Positions 11,415 through 21,078 of a stretch of 22,677 bases of DNA are shown here, one piece after another; the stretch's first letter is position 1; each line of letters begins with the position of its first letter. This DNA comes from Chromera velia (taxonomy: Eukaryota; Sar; Chromeraceae), in assembly GCA_018398765.1 (NCBI GenBank), contig JAHBMJ010000843.1, forward strand, positions 1-22,677, read 5' to 3'. The notes beneath the pieces are model-generated. The model was not told where the DNA came from, ran no database searches, and saw nothing but the letters and a program-made list of their open reading frames with translations. A program made the position numbers and the translations under genes.

Positions 11415-14265
11415 ATGGAAGGAGACGGCAATGCTGACGCCGTTCTGGCCGCGTCTCTGTGCAACATGGAGAGGACGCTGCAGTCCCTTTCCCCCCCCCT
11501 GGACTCTGTCCTCTCCTCCCTGGGCTTTGCTGCAGTGGATGGATTGTTCGGTCATGACTTTTGCTTCTCCGTTGCAGAAGAGATAGACCGAATGGAGGCC
11601 TCGAAGTGGCTGTCCGTTTCTGGTCAGTCTTCAACAGGCAGGGTACGGCTTGAATAAGAAGAGGGGGGCAGGAAGAAGAGGGTAACACGAAACGCATTGT
11701 GAAGCAAATCACGTAATGCACTGATTTTCCTTCTCTTGTTTGAGATTCTTTTCCTTCCGTTTGTTCAGGTCACAACTGCATCGGCCAATCCTGTGATGGT
11801 CGGATGAGGCGGCACTCCCTGGAGAAGCCCCAAATCAGGGAGGCGGACGTGCTTTATGAAAGAAAACTCAGACCTCCACAATCACAAGCAGGGGACGGAG
11901 ACGGACCATCAGAGGGGGGCACAGAAGACGAGTTTGGACTTCGGTGCCCCCTCCTACATCGATTTTGCACTGGGCGAGCGGAAGAGTTTGCTTCCATCTT
12001 GCGCCGGTGGCTTCCCAGTCTCCGTCTCTCCTCTCTTGAGCAGGTCCGGAAAGAAAAAAATGTCTTTCTTTGCCGTCGAAATGTGGTTTAAGATTTTTCA
12101 TCAGTACCATTCTGCACTTTGCATTTCTTTCTCCATCACACGCAATTGCAAGTACTCTCCCACTTTGTGATTAAGTGTCTCTCTTGAGCTCTTTTCGTTT
12201 CGCGGGCTGCACGTGTTTGATCTCCCCTCATGTTAGTTAGAGTCTGCTGTAATGCTGCTGCTGCTGCTCCCTCTTTCTGTGTCATTTGGAACTTTTTGTT
12301 GCATTTCAATCGCAGTCTCCCCCTCCATATCAAGTCCCTTCTCTTCTCTCCCCGCCTCTGTTTGTCTCTTGTCTTCCCCTCTCTTCTCTTATATTTTTTT
12401 TTCTCCTCCCTTTTCCTCTCTTCTCTTCTCTTCTCTTCTCTTCTCTTCGCTTTTCTTCTCTTCTTTTGAGCAGGTGAAGGCCCAGGCCAACGTAGGAGAC
12501 GGCGGCTGCTTTCCTCTGCACGTGGACTCTTCTGTGAAGACATCAAAGCGCCACCTGACGATGGTCCTCTATCTGAATGAGGGCAGGAGAGACGCTGAGG
12601 GTCTGTCAGGGGCAAGGAAAAGGNNNNNNNNNNNNNNNNNNNNNNNNNNNNNNNNNNNNNNNNNNNNNNNNNNNNNNGGGGGGGGGGGGGGGACTGGCAG
12701 CTGGTCAGCTGCGAAGCCTTTTCCTCTTCTTTGTCTGCTTCTCCGATGGCGCATCAGACTCGATCACACTTTCTGTATGTCTTCTGGGTGAATCCTTTCA
12801 TGCTCAACTGCCCCCAAGCACCGACAGAAAAAGTGACTCTACCCCCTTGCGTGTATGGACAATTTGGGTATTCGCGCTGAACTTGAAGATGAGCTTGCAA
12901 CTTTGTCAGACTCCCTTCAGGTGTCCTGACCTAGTGACCCCTTGCTGACTCACTCTCTTGACCAACTATCGATTTCATACCCGCAAAAAGGGTCTGACGG
13001 CTCACAGGGCCCATTTTGTACATGTGGTCATTCGATCTCACTCGCACACCTTCGCTCGTTTTCGACTTCTCAAGCACCCTTTCCTCTTCTGCCATTCACA
13101 TCATCTTGTGCTTCGGTCGACCTCTGTTTCTCTTTCCAGAAGGTTCTTCGTTGGCTTTGTCTTTCTTCTGACTCGTGGCTGGACTGTGCAAACCTGCGAG
13201 ACAGAGCAAAAGGATTCATCACCACAGACTGGGGCGAACCCGCCGTGCTTTTGTCTTTTTACAAGACCCCCCTTTTTTTCTTCTGTCTGCTGAGTGGCTG
13301 CAGGGAAAGCAGAGTGGCCCGAGGAGTGGGGAGGGCAGATTCGGATGGGCAGCCTCCCTTTGGGTCTTGTTGACGTTCCCCCCCTTCTGGACCGTATCGT
13401 CTTCTTCTGCAGTCATGATCTTCCACATAGAGTCATGCCTGCGTCCGTCCGACGGAAGTGCCTCTCTCTATGGATGGATGCAGAGGAGCCGAATCTTTTC
13501 CCACACTCCCCCCAGTCTCTTCTGAAACTCCCCACACCCCCACAATCCCTGACGGCTCTCTTTCAGAAAGGTCCCCAATGGCAGACCTGTTTCTCAGCAG
13601 CGCTGCGTGCAGAGAACCGGGATGTCGTTGCAAAAGTGCTCTTCGGGGCCGAGTGGGGTCGGTCCCTTCGTGAAGCCTTCCTCCCTCCCCCCGGTGCCAC
13701 AGACAGGCAGAGGGAGAAAGAGAACGAAACGCGTCTCCGAGATGCAGTAGAGGAGGTGGTCAGATTTCACTCGTCCCAATTGGAGAAACTGGAGAGAGCA
13801 CTGGATGCAGTCAAGCTGCCTATCCAAATATTGTCAAGCGCCAAGGAGGGAAAGAAAGCGGATTCGGAAGAGCGGGAAAAGTCCCCTGAAAGGTCGTCGG
13901 ATTCCTCTCTGCTTGCCTTTGTGCAGAGCGTTTTGCCACTTTCTGTCGATGCCGCTTTTCTCTCCGCTTTTTCGGATGCATACGCGATGGAAAGGTGCAC
14001 GTGGAGATCTGCGGAAAGGGAGTCACAAGGTCCGCTTGAGACGGCGACGGGTTCTTCTGTGGCAGGGAAAAGAATTGGTAGCCCCTCGGTACTGGGCAAG
14101 CAAGACGCCAATGGGGGGCATGGGGTTTCAGGGCCCCAAAACGAGTCGCCAAAGAGAACAGGGTCGGGAGGGGGAGGAAATCTATCGAACTTGAAGGACA
14201 AAGAAGTGGACTCGGAAGATGATGAAGAAGAAGACCTCGAAGCGCTTGCAGCGTGTATGGGGTAA
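11415..14265 (+). CDS. 2-oxoglutarate/Fe(II)-dependent oxygenase (prolyl-4-hydroxylase-like), four exons
   Basis: Exons 11415-11622, 11769-12043, 12474-12600 and 13304-14265 join in phase to 523 codons plus TAA. The catalytic core is clear: a GDGGCFPLHVDSS segment gives the HxD iron ligands His177 and Asp179. LTMVLYLNEG is the following strand. WGGQIRM (about 212-218), LLDRIVFFCSHDLPHRVMP with the distal ligand His245, and RRKCLSLW with a candidate 2-oxoglutarate-binding Arg253/254 complete the double-stranded beta-helix. The N-terminal about 160 residues precede the core. The C-terminal about 260 residues are helical, then Ser/Gly-rich, ending in an acidic EDDEEEDLEAL tail, longer than the minimal family fold. 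Substrate is unknown: protein prolyl, or a related residue, is plausible. The assembly gap lies in intron 3, so no coding base is missing in this model. Confidence 0.85.
12396..12472 (+). repeat. TTCTC-rich pyrimidine tract in oxygenase intron 2
   Basis: Tandem CTCTT/TTCTC units run almost up to the acceptor at 12473 (TTTTGAGCAG), in effect an extended polypyrimidine tract. The opposite strand shows only an artificial KRREEKRREE frame. Confidence 0.9.
12624..12677. other. Assembly gap (54 N) followed by a 15-G run
   Basis: Unknown bases followed by G at 12678-12692. In the splice model used here it sits inside the third intron (12601-13303) of the oxygenase gene. Frames crossing it are artefacts. 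The true gap length is not known. Confidence 0.97.
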
Positions 14266-15246
14266 TGTGATAGCTCGTGTGACAGCCTGAGAGTCACAGA
14301 CTCACAGAGAGTTTTTCTAGGAGTGTTTGTAGAATGACATAGGTGAGGACCTTATTACTCATGTACGATAATATTGCGAGCTAGATATATACTAGGATAT
14401 ATGTAGCTTCATCCATTCATCTTCTTTAATCTTCTTGCCTGTTTATCTATGTTTGTCTATCAATGTTTCCTACGTCATGCTCTCACACATTTTGATTTTA
14501 TCCGTTCTTATTCCGCTCTTCTCTTTCATAAATATTTTTTCACTTCCCAGGATTCTTTACTTTTCTTACTTCGGATTTTCCATCTAAATCCTGATCTGAC
14601 ATTAAATTTCTAACACAGTTCTAAAAGTTAGACTAAAAAATACTACAAGATTATAGTTATGTTTAAAAGCCTTATAGTAAAAAGACGTAGAAACAGTCTG
14701 AAAGTAATAAAGTATCAAAAATATAAAAAGAAAACTATATAGCTTACAGGGTTTATACTATAGGATTTGTATTTCACTATGCTGGTTCTATGCTGCTTCT
14801 TTTTTATTGTTAATGATATCAAGTATCTTTCATGATCAATTTATCAATCAATCGTTTAACCGATCACGTGACTCGTGAGGTGAATATCACAGTTATTGAT
14901 AAACTGTACGTGCCAAAAGAGAGGGTAACAGCGTAATACGAAAAAATAGGAAAGGGCTTAACGTTTTTTCTTGATTGGATTTGCACAACGACTTTGAAAT
15001 GACTTTAAATTTTTTTTTTTCTCTTCATCGTAGTATTCAATTTGGCTTTTAGTTTTGCTGCCGGCTCTACATCTTCTTATCTTACTTCCAGAGGAAGCTG
15101 CGCAGGTAGCCAGAGACAGAGAATGACAGACAGACTGGAAGAGACGCAGAAGGGCCAGACACCCACGTTTTCTGCTTGAATACTCTGATGAGGGATGCAA
15201 AACGAGATGTGTCCTTGCCTATCCTTGCCTTGCGCCTTTTTGAGTC
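14266..15246. other. AT-rich spacer, no supported gene
   Basis: Downstream of the oxygenase gene. AT-rich with TATC/TATAG-type words and clustered TTATCAATCAATC repeats near 14840. A minus-strand frame at 14958-15200 (80 codons, Lys-rich end, TAA) has no recognisable content and no clear link to the frame upstream, so I do not call it. Confidence 0.5.
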
Positions 15247-15882
15247 TCAGAAGACGAGTTTGGGCGGTGTGTAAATTGGACCCCCTTGGAGAGCATGGCC
15301 CATGTGCTCTTGTGCGTAGACTTGACGCGAAGCTTTGGAGCTGTGCACATGTAGATCACTCAGAGTCTCTTCTTTCCCGGCCCCGTCTTCCTTTCTGTCA
15401 TGCTTTGCATATTTCTCTTCAGTTTTTGGGATAGTCAATGAAGTCTCATGCGCTCCCTCCCCCTTTATGAATTGTTTGAGCAAGAGGGAAAGGCTTTCGG
15501 AAAGGGGCTTTTGTATGAGCTTACCCCCCCCTCCTTTGATAGAGAAACAAACAAAAAATGCAACCTTCCAGAGAAGAGAGAAAATCTCTGATGCGTTTCG
15601 GAAAACACTTTCCCCCACTCGTTCTTTGACTGCTGCTGCTCTTCCCAACTGTTCTTTCATTCGGCTAAGAGTTGCATGTGAAAGGTATTTCACCTCAAAC
15701 TCGTTCAAGTCGGATGGCTGTACGGGCCTGCTGGCCCCCACGGCCTCCAGGAGCCAGTAGAGCCTCACAGAAATCAAACCGACCCGCTCGAGGAGCCACC
15801 GTCGGTGCTTACCCCTGGGACCAGTCCTTTTATCATTCAGAAACCTTTCGAAGTTCCTCAGCACTGCAGTCCCATACATGCT
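15247..15882 (-). CDS. Left frame, lower part, same frame after one TGA
   Basis: Directly after the TGA at 15883-15885 the same frame continues, with ATG at 15879, to TGA at 15247. It gives about 210 residues: a basic N-terminal helical block (NFERFLNDKRTGPRGKHRRW), a hydrophobic/basic middle with KYLSHATLSRMKEQL, then a hydrophobic patch and a Lys/Glu-rich tail. Either this is the C-terminal half of the same protein cut by a TGA (one C-to-T step from Arg CGA), or a separate gene 3 nt after the first. The shared frame favours the former. Function unknown. Confidence 0.4.
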   Translation of the reverse strand, partial: SMYGTAVLRNFERFLNDKRTGPRGKHRRWLLERVGLISVRLYWLLEAVGASRPVQPSDLNEFEVKYLSHATLSRMKEQLGRAAAVKERVGESVFRNASEIFSLLWKVAFFVCFSIKGGGGKLIQKPLSESLSLLLKQFIKGEGAHETSLTIPKTEEKYAKHDRKEDGAGKEETLSDLHVHSSKASRQVYAQEHMGHALQGGPIYTPPKLVF

Positions 15883-15885
15883 TCA

Positions 15886-16737
15886 ACGTACGGAAAGCAG
15901 TTCGGGGTTAGGGGTCAGGGGGAAGAGAATCTGATCTGGCATGGAAATAATTGACTCAGAATCGGACAGAGAGTTTGACTCACTTGTTGCCCCAAAATAT
16001 TAACGAGGCTCCATACTCTTTTCAAGTCTTTTCTTTCGCGCTTCACTTCCTCCTTAAACAGATCGTCTGTCTGGTTCTCTAGCTGTCGAGGACAACTTTT
16101 CGAGAAACTTTCGACATGCTTCTACTACTGCTATGGACTCTTTCTTTCCGGCGGGAATTCTAACAGAGGGCAACGAAAAAGCTTTCCCCAACCCTTCCCG
16201 CAGGACTCTCTCGGTTTGGGGAGCTAGAAGAAAAATTGCCGTCTTATGCTCTTTATTCTCAGCTGCAGACCTTCCCCCCATTTCTCCCCCTCCCGTCAGC
16301 CCCCCCCTCTTAGCAAAAAACGTGCTGCTTGCGCACGCCATATCTTTGGGGATCACCTCTATCCCATCTGCAGGAGGGCACATGGTGAGCACAAGCTCAG
16401 CTTTCAGGTTCCCCACCCATACCAAAACCGTTGACTGTAAGCTGGTAGGCTTCTTTAGGGTCCTGCAGGTGCCTATGCGCCGGCAGGAGAAGCGGTAACC
16501 CTGAAAGGACAAGCACCTCTCCTACAGTCTGTCTGCAGTCGGAACGGAAACGATGACTGTGATCTCTCTTTTCTTTGAATCCCATCCCAGGAGCATGTCC
16601 ACTCGAAGGCGCCGAGCCTCCGCGAAGGGCATCTGGGATCTTAGGAAGTTTAGAATAAGAGCTGCAGAAAGAAAAACATACGCACATGCAGAGTTAAGAA
16701 GTGATGCCGCAAAGATTCCAATAGAAGATGAACGCAT
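15886..16737 (-). CDS. Left nonsense-containing frame (upper part): unrecognised protein with in-frame TAG/TAA
   Basis: Read on the minus strand from ATG at 16737, one frame runs to TGA at 15883-15885. It passes through TAG at 16522-16524, TAA at 16054-16056 and TAA at 16000-16002, with no frameshift. Text on both sides of each stop is protein-like: SKKREITVIVSVPTADRL then a second block (YRFSCRRIGTC), a long stretch with AELVLTMCPPADGIEVI, a Lys/Arg helix, and a Ser/Asp tail (SESNSLSDSES). Further upstream the frame is open to TGA at 16795-16797 with two more TAR codons (16765, 16744), possibly untranslated. No family recognised. Under the standard code this is a pseudogene or recoded gene; with TAA/TAG read as Gln it is intact. 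Confidence 0.45.
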
Positions 16738-16797
16738 TGACCCTTAAAATGGATGGACAGACGTCTAGGCATGGAGGTGCTTGAAAGGACTTATTCA

Positions 16798-17411
16798 AAC
16801 TTGGAGCTAGTCGTGCAAAGAACAGAATCCACCTAATTAAAACCCCACATAGACTGGCCCGGTACGTGATCCCAGCTGACCGCGATGCGAGCGCTCTGAG
16901 GTTACGTTATAAGGAGAAGCGAAAGCCGGATGTAAGAGTTTTGAAGAACAAAAACTATATATTAATACACAAGCATTTTAATTTTCTTAACCAAGATCGG
17001 CCGAGATACCGCAGTCATGTAAAAGTGGATTTTGTAGGATTCTGTTGCAAAGAAAAAGGATAAAAAAAAAAAATGCAACAATTTAGAAAAGTGAACCGAC
17101 AAAAAAAGCCTGGCCCAGACAGTTAGTCTCACCACCTATCTGTTAACCCGTACGCGCCCCCACCCTCTCAATGCAAAACTTCTCACTTTCTTTTACTGCC
17201 ACAGAATGAAGCCATAGAAGCGCTCACAAAGAAAGCAGAGAAGGAGTCAAGCAAGCAATTAAGTAGGAAAGCAAACATGCAGATATGCATCGCTAAGCAA
17301 GGAGAAGAAAGAGATCAAGACGCATAAACCGACCTCTTCGGCCTTCTGTATGCTCCTTATCTGGAACCCCAAGGGATCTGGGCTGCAGAGGGTCTAAACA
17401 ATCACACGAAT
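16798..17411. other. Spacer with a weak plus-strand frame
   Basis: A plus-strand frame is open from about 16785 to TAA at about 17060. It is basic and Tyr/Lys-rich (LRLRYKEKRKPDVRV), with no ATG at its head, and its stop is followed at once by a run of A. It may be a fragment of a retroposed sequence or chance. The rest is A-rich and nothing else is recognised. Confidence 0.3.
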
Positions 17412-17476
17412 GTACGTACACATACAGCCATGCATACACACACATATACACACACACACACACATACACACACACA

Positions 17477-17516
<40 letters not shown>

Positions 17517-17566
17517 CACACAGACACATATGCATATACACACACACATATACACACACACACACA
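17412..17566. repeat. (CA)n microsatellite with TACA interruptions
   Basis: Almost pure CACACA broken by ATACA and TGCACA units. The minus-strand frame CVCVYVCVY is its translation. Confidence 0.95.
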
Positions 17567-17589
17567 TCTAGTATGAGGAATGACAAACT

Positions 17590-17905
17590 GAAATATCTGA
17601 GATATTTATGGATATTTGCAATTATTTCTATCCCCCATTAAATATCTTCTCATATCTCAAATATCTAAAATATTTCACAGTAGTTCATATCTTTAAATAT
17701 CTGACTGCATCAAATTATGTAGAGGAAAGATATTTCAAGATATTTCTAGATATTTATTTTAGAAAATATTTATCTTTAATTATATAACTAATACAATAGA
17801 CTATGCAGTTGATTGAATACTAGCAAATATGTGTAAATATCTGGTGATATCTTAGAATATAGAAAGATATTTTGAATTTGTCTATAAATATCTTAAAATG
17901 TTTAC
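17590..17905. repeat. Degenerate AGATATTT/AAATATCT repeat field
   Basis: About 300 bp in which ATATTT, AAATATCT and GATATTT words recur every 10-25 bp on both strands. It is very AT-rich and looks like a decayed minisatellite; no frame of interest. Confidence 0.6.
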
Positions 17906-17938
17906 AATTATTTTGAGATATGTATGGACAAACATTTT

Positions 17939-18253
17939 TTGGAAGGAAGGAAGGAAGGAAGGAAGGAAGCAAGGAGGGAGAGAGGGAAGGAAGGAAGGAA
18001 GGAAAAAAGGAAGCAAGGAGGCTAGCAAGGAGGGAAGGAGGGAAGGAGGGAAGGAAAGAAGGAAGCAAGGAGGGAAAGAGGGAAGGAAGGAAGGAAGGAA
18101 GGAAGGAAAGAAGGAAGGAAGAAAGGAAGGAAAGAAGGAAGGAAGGAAGGAAGAAAGGAAGGAAGGAAGGAAGAAAGGAAGGAAAGAAGAAAGGAAGGAA
18201 GGAAAGAAGGAAGGACGGAAGGAAGGAAGGAAGGAAGGAAGGAAGGAAGGAAT
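17939..18253 (+). repeat. (GGAA)n array, left half
   Basis: Long GGAA/GAAA/GGGA array. The long frames KEGRKEGR and, on the other strand, PSFLPSFL are artefacts. It resumes on the far side of TIR element 2 (18986-19190), suggesting the element split one array. Confidence 0.95.
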
Positions 18254-18261
18254 GATAGAAG

Positions 18262-18985
18262 CTAGGCGACGCACAGTAGTAAAAAAAAAAAATAGACCTT
18301 TCCAGATTTTTTTTTTCTTTTTTTCTACAAAGGATTTCCTAGAGCACCTCTAGGAGCACCTAGAGGAGCACCTTTTAGAAATACTTTTAAACTAACTTCC
18401 GTGCGAACTTATTACTCAACTCAAAGTTTTAAACATCTTTCAATCCTAGTTTTAACCCTGGTTCTAGTCCTAGTTGTTATTGTACGTTTGTCTCTACTAG
18501 TGTCTCTACTAGTGTCTTCACCATTCCATCATTGACTTTGTTGAATACGGACCAACCGATCTTTTTTCCCTTATTCAACTGCACTGTCACCAGACTTTTC
18601 TCTCTTCTCTTTACTGTGTCTGTTAAAAAAACTAACCATGTCTTCTTGTTTTCTATTCATACTAAATATGCAAAGAGTGATAAGAAAGATGGATACATGG
18701 ATGCAGACAGAAGAGCAGACAGAGGAGAAGTTCTTTGACTTGCTCTTTGACGATATCTAGGACAATATACATTTCAAAGCTCTAGTCGAAACTAATTTTG
18801 GTCAATCTTTTTAAGCGTCTACCAAGCTAAAAGTAAAACTGGGATCCTAAATATGATTCAAACTCTAGTTGAAGCTAGTCATTTAACCTTTATTTTTTTT
18901 TACATATACAATAAAATTTTAAATTAAAAAAAAAAAAGAATAGACGTTTTCAGATTTTTTTTTTTTACCACTGTGCGTCGCCTAG
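18262..18985. mobile_element. TIR element 2, 724 bp, inserted in a GGAA array
   Basis: The ends are CTAGGCGACGCACAGT (18262-18277) and its exact reverse complement (18970-18985). The arms extend one mismatch later as GTAAAAAAAAAAAAT. Outside flanks are GATAGAAG (18254-18261) and GATGGAAG (18986-18993), a 7-of-8 target-site duplication as expected for hAT-type transposons. Inside each end lies a copy of an AATAGACSTTTYCAGATTTT-like block in the same orientation. No transposase frame is present, so it is non-autonomous. Its first seven bases, CTAGGCG, match TIR element 1. Confidence 0.75.
18347..18366. repeat. Perfect 8-bp hairpin inside TIR element 2
   Basis: CCTCTAGG, loop AGCA, CCTAGAGG, set in a short series of AGCACC repeats (18344-18372). 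It may be a sub-terminal repeat of the element. Confidence 0.6.
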
Positions 18986-19090
18986 GATGGAAGGAAGGAA
19001 GGAACTTGAAGGAAGGAGGGAAGGAAGGAAGAAAGGGACTTAAACGAAGGAAGAAAGGAAGGAAGGAAGGAAGGAAGGAAGGAAGAAAAA

Positions 19091-19126
<36 letters not shown>

Positions 19127-19190
19127 AAAAAGAAAGAAAGGAAGGAAGAAAGGAAGGGAGGGAGGGAGGGAGGGAGGAAGGGACTTGAAG
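18986..19190 (+). repeat. (GGAA)n / (GAAA)n array, right half
   Basis: Continuation of the GGAA array beyond TIR element 2, with a purer GAAA block at about 19088-19140 and a GGGA block at about 19155-19175, ending in an A run. Confidence 0.95.
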
Positions 19191-19534
19191 AAAAAAAAAA
19201 AAAAAAGAGGGTGGAAGCGAAGGATGCATTGTTCCGTTCTACTCGTCGACTTTTTGTCGACCGGGCAGAGCAGAATCTTGGACAGGAGGGCAGAGTCCAG
19301 TTCAAATCGGTATTCACTGATGCAGGTATTGATAAATTACACAGTATTTGAAGGTTTGTGATGCAGAGTTCGTTGATCAGTCAAAGTTACCTAAGTTTTG
19401 AGAGTTCCTCTAGTTGATTTCAACTGTCAAAGACCTGAATGAACGAGTTGCAGAATTTTTTGACAGTCAATTCAATCACTCTCTGGAATCTGTCACTGAG
19501 GTGCTACTAAACTTTTTGTCTGAGTTTTGGTTTT

Positions 19535-19685
19535 TTATATGTACGGAAAATTCTGCATGTCACTAAATCTGCATGTGTCGGAATTTTCTGCCAGTCAGAA
19601 TTCTCCACAAGTCGTAATTTTCCGTAAATCGGAATTTTCCATAAATGTCGGAATTTTCCGCAAGTGTCAGAAAATTCCGCAAGTA
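19535..19685. repeat. Degenerate minisatellite of CGGAATTTTCCGCAAGTG-like units
   Basis: At least six imperfect units of about 18-20 bp built on the palindrome GGAATTTTCC/GGAAAATTCC with CAAGT spacers. The short frame over it is repeat-derived. Confidence 0.7.
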
Positions 19686-19689
19686 TTGT

Positions 19690-19825
19690 ATAAATCTGTT
19701 ATAGTGTTGCATATATGTGTTGCAGTGTTATATTAGTGTTGCATGAGTGTTACATTAGTACGTGTTGCATGAGTATATATAAGTGTTGTATTACTGTTGC
19801 ATGAGTGTTGTACTAATTCAACTTA
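19690..19825. repeat. GTGTTGCAT-type short repeat field
   Basis: Recurrent GTGTTGCAT / GTGTTACATTAGT words every 12-25 bp, directly following the minisatellite. Confidence 0.6.
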
Positions 19826-19979
19826 GGATGTTGCACTCGCTGCATATTGCATCTGGTTGTATTTAATTATTATTTAATTTAATTGTGTATTGTATTGTAT
19901 TGTAATATATTCTGATTTATTCTGTTTTTAAAGAAATTAGTGTTTAATTTAAATTACAAGAAATTAATTTAACTGATGA

Positions 19980-20185
19980 TCCCTCCTGTGCAAGATTACA
20001 TATATAGTCTCTTTCTATCTATTTTTTCTTAAAAGTTTTGAAATCATTCTAGAAAATTATTCCTGTTTATTTTTAATACTTTATTTTTCCTCTAGCCTTT
20101 CCTTGGACGTGACATATCCCTCCTGTGCAAGACGATCGTCCCGATCGGTTAAAAAATAAATACCTTTCTTGGACGTGACATATTA
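19980..20185. repeat. Direct repeats (CCCTCCTGTGCAAGA; CTTGGACGTGACATAT)
   Basis: CCCTCCTGTGCAAGA occurs at about 19981 and 20120. CTTGGACGTGACATAT occurs at about 20103 and 20169. The copies interleave, which suggests a local duplication or the ends of a small element. No gene. Confidence 0.6.
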
Positions 20186-21078
20186 TTCTTAGGAGTTGGA
20201 TATGAGAACTATTTATATTCGTCGATCATTCTTCATGTAGTTTATTAATTTGAATACAATTATCATAATTGATGGAATGAGGCGAAGTAGACATAAACAG
20301 TTTGTGAAATTGGGGAAAACTCCGGAGAATGGATTGAGTCCAGGAGCCCAAATAAATATGTTTAAGTTGATGAGAAATATGTATTTGCTGAACGCCAACT
20401 GCAACGTTTGATTGTTACCCATGCTTCATGGCAGCATCATGTTGTCAAGCAACCTTCACAAATGCGATTTCTCTACAGCAAGAGACACAAGCGACATAAA
20501 CACAGATCGTTAAACGATTTGTCATTCAATCGGATGAGTGCAAGAAGTAGAAGAAATGGAAAACGACAGCATGCTCTTTAATCCATGTTGTCTTGACAAG
20601 CAAAGAATATTTTCCATAAGGAGAAAGCATGCAGACGTGAAAACAAAGCAGACAACTGGCCGCCGTGGTCGGCCAGCCAGATGGCTCATACAGAGAGAAA
20701 AACATTGAAAGAAAAAGATTGTGTCCTTATCTTAAAGTTTACAAGCTCTTCTAGGTTGCACTTTCCCTTTTTTGTCCTCTTTTCGATATCGCATCAGAAA
20801 GAGATGTCAACTCGTGTCCTTCCCCCCTATTTGTGATACAGTCGTGCTATTAATGAACTAAATAAAAGAGACAAAGACACAAAAGAAGGTCTTGACAGAA
20901 ATTGGTCAAACGGCCTATTTTAAGCCAGCCCCCCCCCCTTTTCTTTTCCTGTTTATGCAAAATAGGAAAAAGGCCAGACACTGTATCTGACTTATTCTTC
21001 TGCGAGTCAAACTATATGAACAGCTCAGCCGGCCTTTCATCTTCCCTCCTTCCGAATCAAGTTCCAATCACTCTGCCC
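20186..21078. other. Spacer downstream of the right nonsense-containing frame, no supported gene
   Basis: Mixed AT-rich DNA. A 69-codon hydrophobic frame (20213-20422, minus) and a plus frame running 20902-21222 are unsupported; the second lies opposite the tail of the minus-strand frame. A C run occurs at about 20929-20938. Confidence 0.4.

Noticed and set aside
12136-12615. 159-codon minus-strand frame rich in Arg/Glu/Lys
   Set aside because: Antisense of the TTCTC tract and of oxygenase exon 3.
15858-15885. A 28-nt GT-AG intron removing the TGA at 15883
   Set aside because: The minus-strand GTACGT...GCAG stretch would remove the stop but the next bases read TGC TGA in that phase, so it does not restore the frame.
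17882-18353. Frames of more than 100 codons in the GGAA array
   Set aside because: Period-4 repeat read in all frames (KEGRKEGR, PSFLPSFL); not genes.
19280-19330. Possible tRNA B-box (AGTTCAAATC)
   Set aside because: No A-box or cloverleaf could be folded around it. No tRNA, rRNA or suppressor tRNA was recognised anywhere in the window.
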